Shown piece by piece: positions 60,457 through 64,000 of a DNA stretch of 64,000 nt; positions within the stretch are counted from its first letter, which is position 1; every line of letters begins with the position of its first letter. The notes beneath the pieces are model-generated. The model was not told the origin of the DNA. It saw only the letters and a program-made list of their open reading frames with translations, and made no database searches. The DNA lies in NCBI RefSeq assembly GCF_036924715.1, contig NZ_JAZHSB010000001.1:5261001-5325000 (forward strand), given 5' to 3'. This DNA is from Bradyrhizobium sp. AZCC 1721 (GTDB lineage Bacteria > Pseudomonadota > Alphaproteobacteria > Rhizobiales > Xanthobacteraceae). The position numbers and the translations under genes are program-made.

Positions 60457-60852
60457 GTCGGGCGGATCCTTCCGCCGGCGACCGCTATCCGCACGAATTC
60501 TCCGGCGGCCAGCGCCAGCGTATCGGACTTGCGCGGGCGCTGGCGCTGAAGCCGGACGTGCTGGTGGCGGACGAGCCGGTGTCGGCGCTAGACGTTTCCG
60601 TGCAGGCGCAGGTGTTAACGCTGCTCGCCGAATTGCGGGCGCGGCTCGGGCTTTCGATCGTCTTCATTACGCATGATTTGCGCGTGGCGGCGCAAATCTG
60701 CGACCTCGTCGCGGTGATGAAGGATGGTGAGGTGGTGGAGCACGGACACGCGGCGGAGGTGTTCGGAAATCCGCAGCATCCGTATGCGCGCGCTGCTCGA
60801 CTCGATCCCCGGCGGGGAGTTTGCGCGGGAGCACGCGACGGCGGCGGTGTAG
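60457..60852 (+). pseudogene. Truncated, frameshifted peptide-ABC transporter ATPase remnant
   Basis: The sequence encodes only the C-terminal part of a DppD/DppF/GsiA-type ATPase: DRYPHEFSGGQRQRIGLARA (signature), VLVADEPVSALDVSVQAQVL (Walker B) and IVFITHDLRVAAQICD. Walker A and the whole N-terminal half are absent. Near 60787 the frame changes in a CG-repeat stretch: the expected ending ALLDSIPGGEFARE continues in another frame to a TAG at 60850. A two-base deletion in the CG run explains it. No permease genes adjoin. It is clearly a non-functional remnant. Confidence 0.85.
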
Positions 60853-60891
60853 TTGCTCCCTCCCGCCCTTTCGCGGGGGAGAGGGAGAAGA

Positions 60892-62199
60892 TCACGCCAT
60901 CTCCCTGGCATCTCGCCGGCGGTAGACCAGCAGCATCAGCGGCGCCAGTTTTCGCAAAATGCCGTGGGCGACGATCGGCACTGGCTTGGTGAACGGAAGT
61001 GCCAGTTCGTTCTCCGGCACGCCGCGGACGGCCTTTGCGAGCTCGTTGCCAAGCGGAATCGTCAGCGCCACGGCGCGGCCGTTGCAACCGGTCCAGCCGA
61101 ACGCATTGGGCCCGAGCTTGTGAATGCGCGGCAGGAAATCCGTGGTCATGCCGACATAACCGTTCCAGACATAATCGAACGAGACCTCGCCGATCTGCGG
61201 CCACAGCCGCTGCAGGCGTTCGGTGACGCGCGCCTTGATCCGCTCCACCTTGTTGCCGGGGCCAATCACCGCGCCGCCGGTGACCAGGCGGTTTCGCGCG
61301 TCGTAGCGCGCGAAATAGAGTTCGCCATGGGTGTCCGACATCGCCTGTCGCCCCGGGATGATGGTCTTTCGGACGTTGTCCGACAACGGCTGCGTCGCCA
61401 TCTGCCACGACAGCACCGGCATCACCTCGCGCGTAATCTCTGGCACCAGCGATCTGGAGAACTCGCCGCTATAGGCATTGCTCGCCACGACCAGCGCACG
61501 GCCGGAAATCTCGCCCTTCTCGGTTTTGACGACCCAGCGGTCGCCCCGTCGCTCAAAACTTTCCGCCGGCGAGCGCGCGTAAATGTGCGCGCCGAGGCCG
61601 AGCACGGTGCGCGCGAGGCCACGGGCCAGCGCCAGCGGATTGATGTGGCCGCCGGTTTTGTTCCAGAAGCCACCGAACCATGCATCGGAGCCGAGCATTT
61701 CGCGTGTCTGCTCGCGCGACAGCAACTCAACGGGCGCGCCGAACTTCAACCACTGCCGCACCCGCCGTTCCGCGATCTTGATGCGGCCGGGCGAATGCAC
61801 GGGCTGAACCCAGCCGGCCTGTTCCCCCTCGGCGTCGATCCTGTAGCGCCTTGTCACGTCGAAGAGATGAGAAGCGCTGTCGCGCAACATGCCGACGAAA
61901 CGTTCGCCGGCCGCACCGTGCCTGGCGATGATATCTTCCGGATCGGGCCGCGACAGCGTCGGGATCACCTGGCCATTGTTGCGGCCCGATGCACCCCAGC
62001 CCGGCTCCGCGGCTTCGACAATCGCGACATCGACGCCCGCTTCGCGCAGATGCAGCGCGGTGGAAAGTCCGGTGAAGCCTCCGCCGATCACGATCACATC
62101 GGCCTGCCGCGAGCCGATCAGTTCCGGCAAATCAGGCCCCGATGGCGTCACGGCCGCCCACAATGAATCGGGCCAGCGGACGTTGCTCGTGTTCATCAT
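60892..62199 (-). CDS. FAD-dependent amine/amino acid oxidase, DadA/PuuB-like
   Basis: A 435-residue flavoenzyme. The FAD motif is VIVIGGGFTGLSTALHLREAG, followed by EPGWGASGRNNGQVIPTL, close to gamma-glutamylputrescine oxidases and other DAO-family oxidoreductases. The C-terminal glycine-rich segment FGWTGCNGRAVALTIPLG closes the FAD site. It has no signal peptide. It diverges from the VOC protein gene with a short gap. Substrates could be D-amino acids, N-methylated amino acids or polyamine derivatives; nothing nearby decides between them. Confidence 0.85.
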   Translation of the reverse strand: MMNTSNVRWPDSLWAAVTPSGPDLPELIGSRQADVIVIGGGFTGLSTALHLREAGVDVAIVEAAEPGWGASGRNNGQVIPTLSRPDPEDIIARHGAAGERFVGMLRDSASHLFDVTRRYRIDAEGEQAGWVQPVHSPGRIKIAERRVRQWLKFGAPVELLSREQTREMLGSDAWFGGFWNKTGGHINPLALARGLARTVLGLGAHIYARSPAESFERRGDRWVVKTEKGEISGRALVVASNAYSGEFSRSLVPEITREVMPVLSWQMATQPLSDNVRKTIIPGRQAMSDTHGELYFARYDARNRLVTGGAVIGPGNKVERIKARVTERLQRLWPQIGEVSFDYVWNGYVGMTTDFLPRIHKLGPNAFGWTGCNGRAVALTIPLGNELAKAVRGVPENELALPFTKPVPIVAHGILRKLAPLMLLVYRRRDAREMA

Positions 62200-62269
62200 G
62201 ATCCTTTCTTGCAGGCAACTGATCGTTCTGATTAGCTTAGACCGCTAACGAGCCTCAGGGAACAAAAGA

Positions 62270-63124
62270 GTGGCACTCAAAAACATCATCGGAATCGATC
62301 ACGCCGTGGTCATGGTGAAAGATCTCGACAAAGCCGCCGAAAACTACAAGCGGCTCGGCTTCACCGTGTCGCCGCGCGGCACCCACAGCGCGCATATGGG
62401 ATCGGGCAACTACACCATCATGTTCGACCCCGACTACATGGAATTGCTCGGCGTGCTGACGCCGACAGAACATAATGCTCCGGCGCGGACATATCTGGAA
62501 AAGAACGGCGAAGGCATCGAGCGCATCGCGTTCACGGCGGTGGATTCCGCCGAAGGCGCGGAAGAAATTCGCGCGCGCGGCTATCCGCCGATTGGACCGA
62601 CCGATTTCGAACGTCCCGTGACGATGCCGGATGGCACGGTATCCGCGGCCAAGTTTCGCATCTTCCAATGGCCGACGGCGGAAGCGCCGGGCGGCGTGCG
62701 CATGTTTGCCTGCCAGCACAAGACGCGCGAGACGGTTTGGATTCCCGAATTGATGAAGCACGCCAATGGCGCCAAGCGCCTGAAGCAGGTGCTGATCGTC
62801 ACGCCGGAGCCGGCGGATGACGCCGCGCAACTTGCGAGCATGATCGATCGTGAGGCACTGGTCGAACCAGACGGCGTCATTGCGGTCCCCTCAGGCGGCG
62901 ACCGCGCCGACTTCATATTCCTGACAAAGACCCAGCTCGGCACACGCTACCCTGGCGTTCCGCTGACGGGGCTGCCCGAGCGCGGCGGCGCGGGGCTGGT
63001 GATCGCGGCCGATCTCGCGGCGGCGGAACAGGCGCTCGGCGCTGTCGGCGTGAAGAGTGCTGATGGCGTTGTGGTGCCGCCGGCAGAGGGCAACGGCACG
63101 ATGCTGGTGTTCGTTAAGGGGTAA
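62270..63124 (+). CDS. VOC family protein (glyoxalase-like)
   Basis: A 284-residue protein starting with GTG at 62270, with AGGGA upstream. The N-terminal vicinal-oxygen-chelate module opens IIGIDHAVVMVKDLDKAAENYKRLGF, carrying a possible metal histidine, and HSAHMGSGNYTIMFDPDYMELLG follows. The C-terminal half may contain a second, degenerate module (QVLIVTPEPADDAAQLASM). The length fits the glyoxalase-like family seen in many proteobacteria. Members catalyse isomerisations, epimerisations or extradiol-type reactions, or only bind ligands; no function can be assigned. Confidence 0.82.
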   Translation: MALKNIIGIDHAVVMVKDLDKAAENYKRLGFTVSPRGTHSAHMGSGNYTIMFDPDYMELLGVLTPTEHNAPARTYLEKNGEGIERIAFTAVDSAEGAEEIRARGYPPIGPTDFERPVTMPDGTVSAAKFRIFQWPTAEAPGGVRMFACQHKTRETVWIPELMKHANGAKRLKQVLIVTPEPADDAAQLASMIDREALVEPDGVIAVPSGGDRADFIFLTKTQLGTRYPGVPLTGLPERGGAGLVIAADLAAAEQALGAVGVKSADGVVVPPAEGNGTMLVFVKG

Positions 63125-63138
63125 GTCGGAGTGCTCGC

Positions 63139-63260
63139 GTCCCGGACGCGACGCAGCGTTCTCCCGGCGATGCGAAGCATCGTCCGGTACGCTGCTTCGC
63201 AGAGCCGGGACCCAGCCGCGGCGTGGACCTCGGCTCTGCAGCGCACCGCCGGAGTCGCGC
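63139..63260. repeat. Dispersed inverted repeat, family C copy 2
   Basis: GTCCCGGACGCGACGCAGCG...CAGAGCCGGGACCCA, similar to the element at 47124-47250. It is followed by further short GC palindromes up to the stop of the permease gene. Confidence 0.6.
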
Positions 63261-63308
63261 GAAGCGCGATCCCGAACGCGATGCGCTGCCGCGGAACGCG
63301 ACGGCCGA

Positions 63309-64000
63309 TTACTCCGCGGGCGCTGCCGCAGGTAGCTCCGGATGTGCGCTGTAATCCACGCTCGGACTCGTCTTCGCCAGCGCAAACAGTCCCGCCGCCA
63401 TCGCGGCATAGGCCAGCGCCACGCCCGGCGTGACACCGAGACCGCCGCCGATGCCGACGGCTTCGCCGTGCATGAAACCGAAATACGTCATGGCCGCGCC
63501 GGCGAGTGCAAAGGCTGACGCCTTCATGAAGTCGCGTTCGATCACGAACACGCCAATTGCGCCCAGCACGAGGCCGGCGAGGATCGAGCCGCCGCCCATC
63601 ACTTCCAGCCCGTGATAGAGCACGCCTTGCTGCGATAGCGATGCAAGGGCTGCTGATTTGACCGCGCCGACTTTGTCGGCCGCAAGACCGCCGACGGCTT
63701 GCGCCGCAGCCATGCTCGCACCGAGCATGGTGTCGATCTGCAGTTTCGCCCACGCCGCGAGATGGGGGGTCAGCGCCAGCACGATGGCGGGAGCGTGCTT
63801 GAGCGGCGTGGTCTGGAACGCCTGCGCGCCGATCAGCATGCCGATATAGAGCAGGATCGGCGAGATCGCGACCACAGGCACGAGCGCCAGCAGCACCGAG
63901 ATGATGCCGAACCACGACAGCAGCACCACCATGACGCCGGTCGCGGCCGAATAGCCGATCCGCCCGCCCATCGCTTTCCAGCCGGGATGGCCGATATAAA
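63309..64000 (-). CDS. Permease, probably NCS2/AGZA-like (N-terminal part outside window)
   Basis: The C-terminal 230 or so residues of a polytopic membrane protein. The frame stays open to the right edge (the residues YIGHPGWKAMGGR precede the first internal methionine), so the gene begins outside the window. Hydrophobic helices include VMVVLLSWFGIISVLLALVP, SILAGLVLGAIGVFVIE and GVALAYAAMAAGLFAL. The segment YIGMLIGAQAFQTTPLKHAPAIVLALTP recalls xanthine/uracil-type permeases, but the resemblance is weak. It ends in a short Pro/Ala tail. Family assignment is tentative. Confidence 0.55.
   Translation of the reverse strand, partial: YIGHPGWKAMGGRIGYSAATGVMVVLLSWFGIISVLLALVPVVAISPILLYIGMLIGAQAFQTTPLKHAPAIVLALTPHLAAWAKLQIDTMLGASMAAAQAVGGLAADKVGAVKSAALASLSQQGVLYHGLEVMGGGSILAGLVLGAIGVFVIERDFMKASAFALAGAAMTYFGFMHGEAVGIGGGLGVTPGVALAYAAMAAGLFALAKTSPSVDYSAHPELPAAAPAE

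Noticed and set aside
1..64000. CRISPR arrays, tRNA genes, rRNA genes and intact insertion sequences
   Set aside because: None was seen. The repeats present are isolated inverted repeats, not regularly spaced arrays, and no transposase frame was recognised.

Overview
The window is GC-rich and gene-dense, with short intergenic gaps. Gene content and families of dispersed palindromic repeats suggest an alphaproteobacterium of the Bradyrhizobium/Rhodopseudomonas group. This is inferred from content, because no rRNA or housekeeping marker is present. No tRNA, rRNA, CRISPR array or intact insertion sequence was seen.

Region 1 (1-3.3 kb): the 3' part of an ABC ATPase, a DHA2-type MFS exporter with a strong terminator, and a divergent DUF1772/marR pair whose intergenic region carries two MarR-type palindromes.
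Region 2 (3.4-9.8 kb): a one-directional sulfur-oxidation block. It holds a two-subunit molybdenum hydroxylase, a flavocytochrome c sulfide dehydrogenase pair (SoxE/SoxF type), then soxX, soxY, soxZ and soxA. SoxB and SoxCD are absent from the window.
Region 3 (9.8-30.2 kb): a nicotinate gene set. nicA-nicB (nicotinate to 6-hydroxynicotinate) diverge from a minus-strand operon encoding 6-hydroxynicotinate reductase, a UPF0280 protein, a DUF1185 protein, a branched-chain-type ABC importer and a MarR regulator (NicR-like). An enamidase gene and a divergent ferredoxin-NADP reductase gene lie about 14 kb away. Both divergent promoter regions share the 12-mer TTYGTAYACRAA, so they probably form one regulon. 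Nested between them are a cyclase-SUMF1 fusion, a DUF4399 protein, a selenium-binding-protein/methanethiol-oxidase homologue and a membrane protein. pncB follows nicB.
Region 4 (30.3-41.7 kb): metY, a hydrolase, an HtrA-like protease, a GMC oxidoreductase broken by a one-base frameshift, a Baeyer-Villiger-type monooxygenase, about 1 kb of repeats, and a single-chain acyl-CoA carboxylase.
Region 5 (41.9-50.4 kb): an ABC importer of NMT1/THI5 type, two cytosine-deaminase-like amidohydrolases, an enolase-superfamily enzyme, a SnoaL-like protein and a GntR regulator. The palindrome TGCATGCA occurs in both divergent promoter regions. It looks like an uncharacterised catabolic unit.
Region 6 (50.7-64 kb): a small secreted protein, an orphan binding protein, a CmcJ-like oxygenase/MFS/HyuB/HyuA operon, a catalytically odd SDR, an HU-type protein with a terminator, a decayed peptide-ABC ATPase, a DadA-like oxidase, a VOC protein and the end of a permease gene.

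The best candidate for a poorly described system is the nicotinate regulon. It couples an aerobic, cytochrome-linked nicotinate hydroxylase to the reductive ring-opening route known from Eubacterium barkeri and inferred for Azorhizobium. It adds an apparent reductant supply (Fpr), a possible flavin-attachment factor (UPF0280), a dedicated importer and a shared operator.
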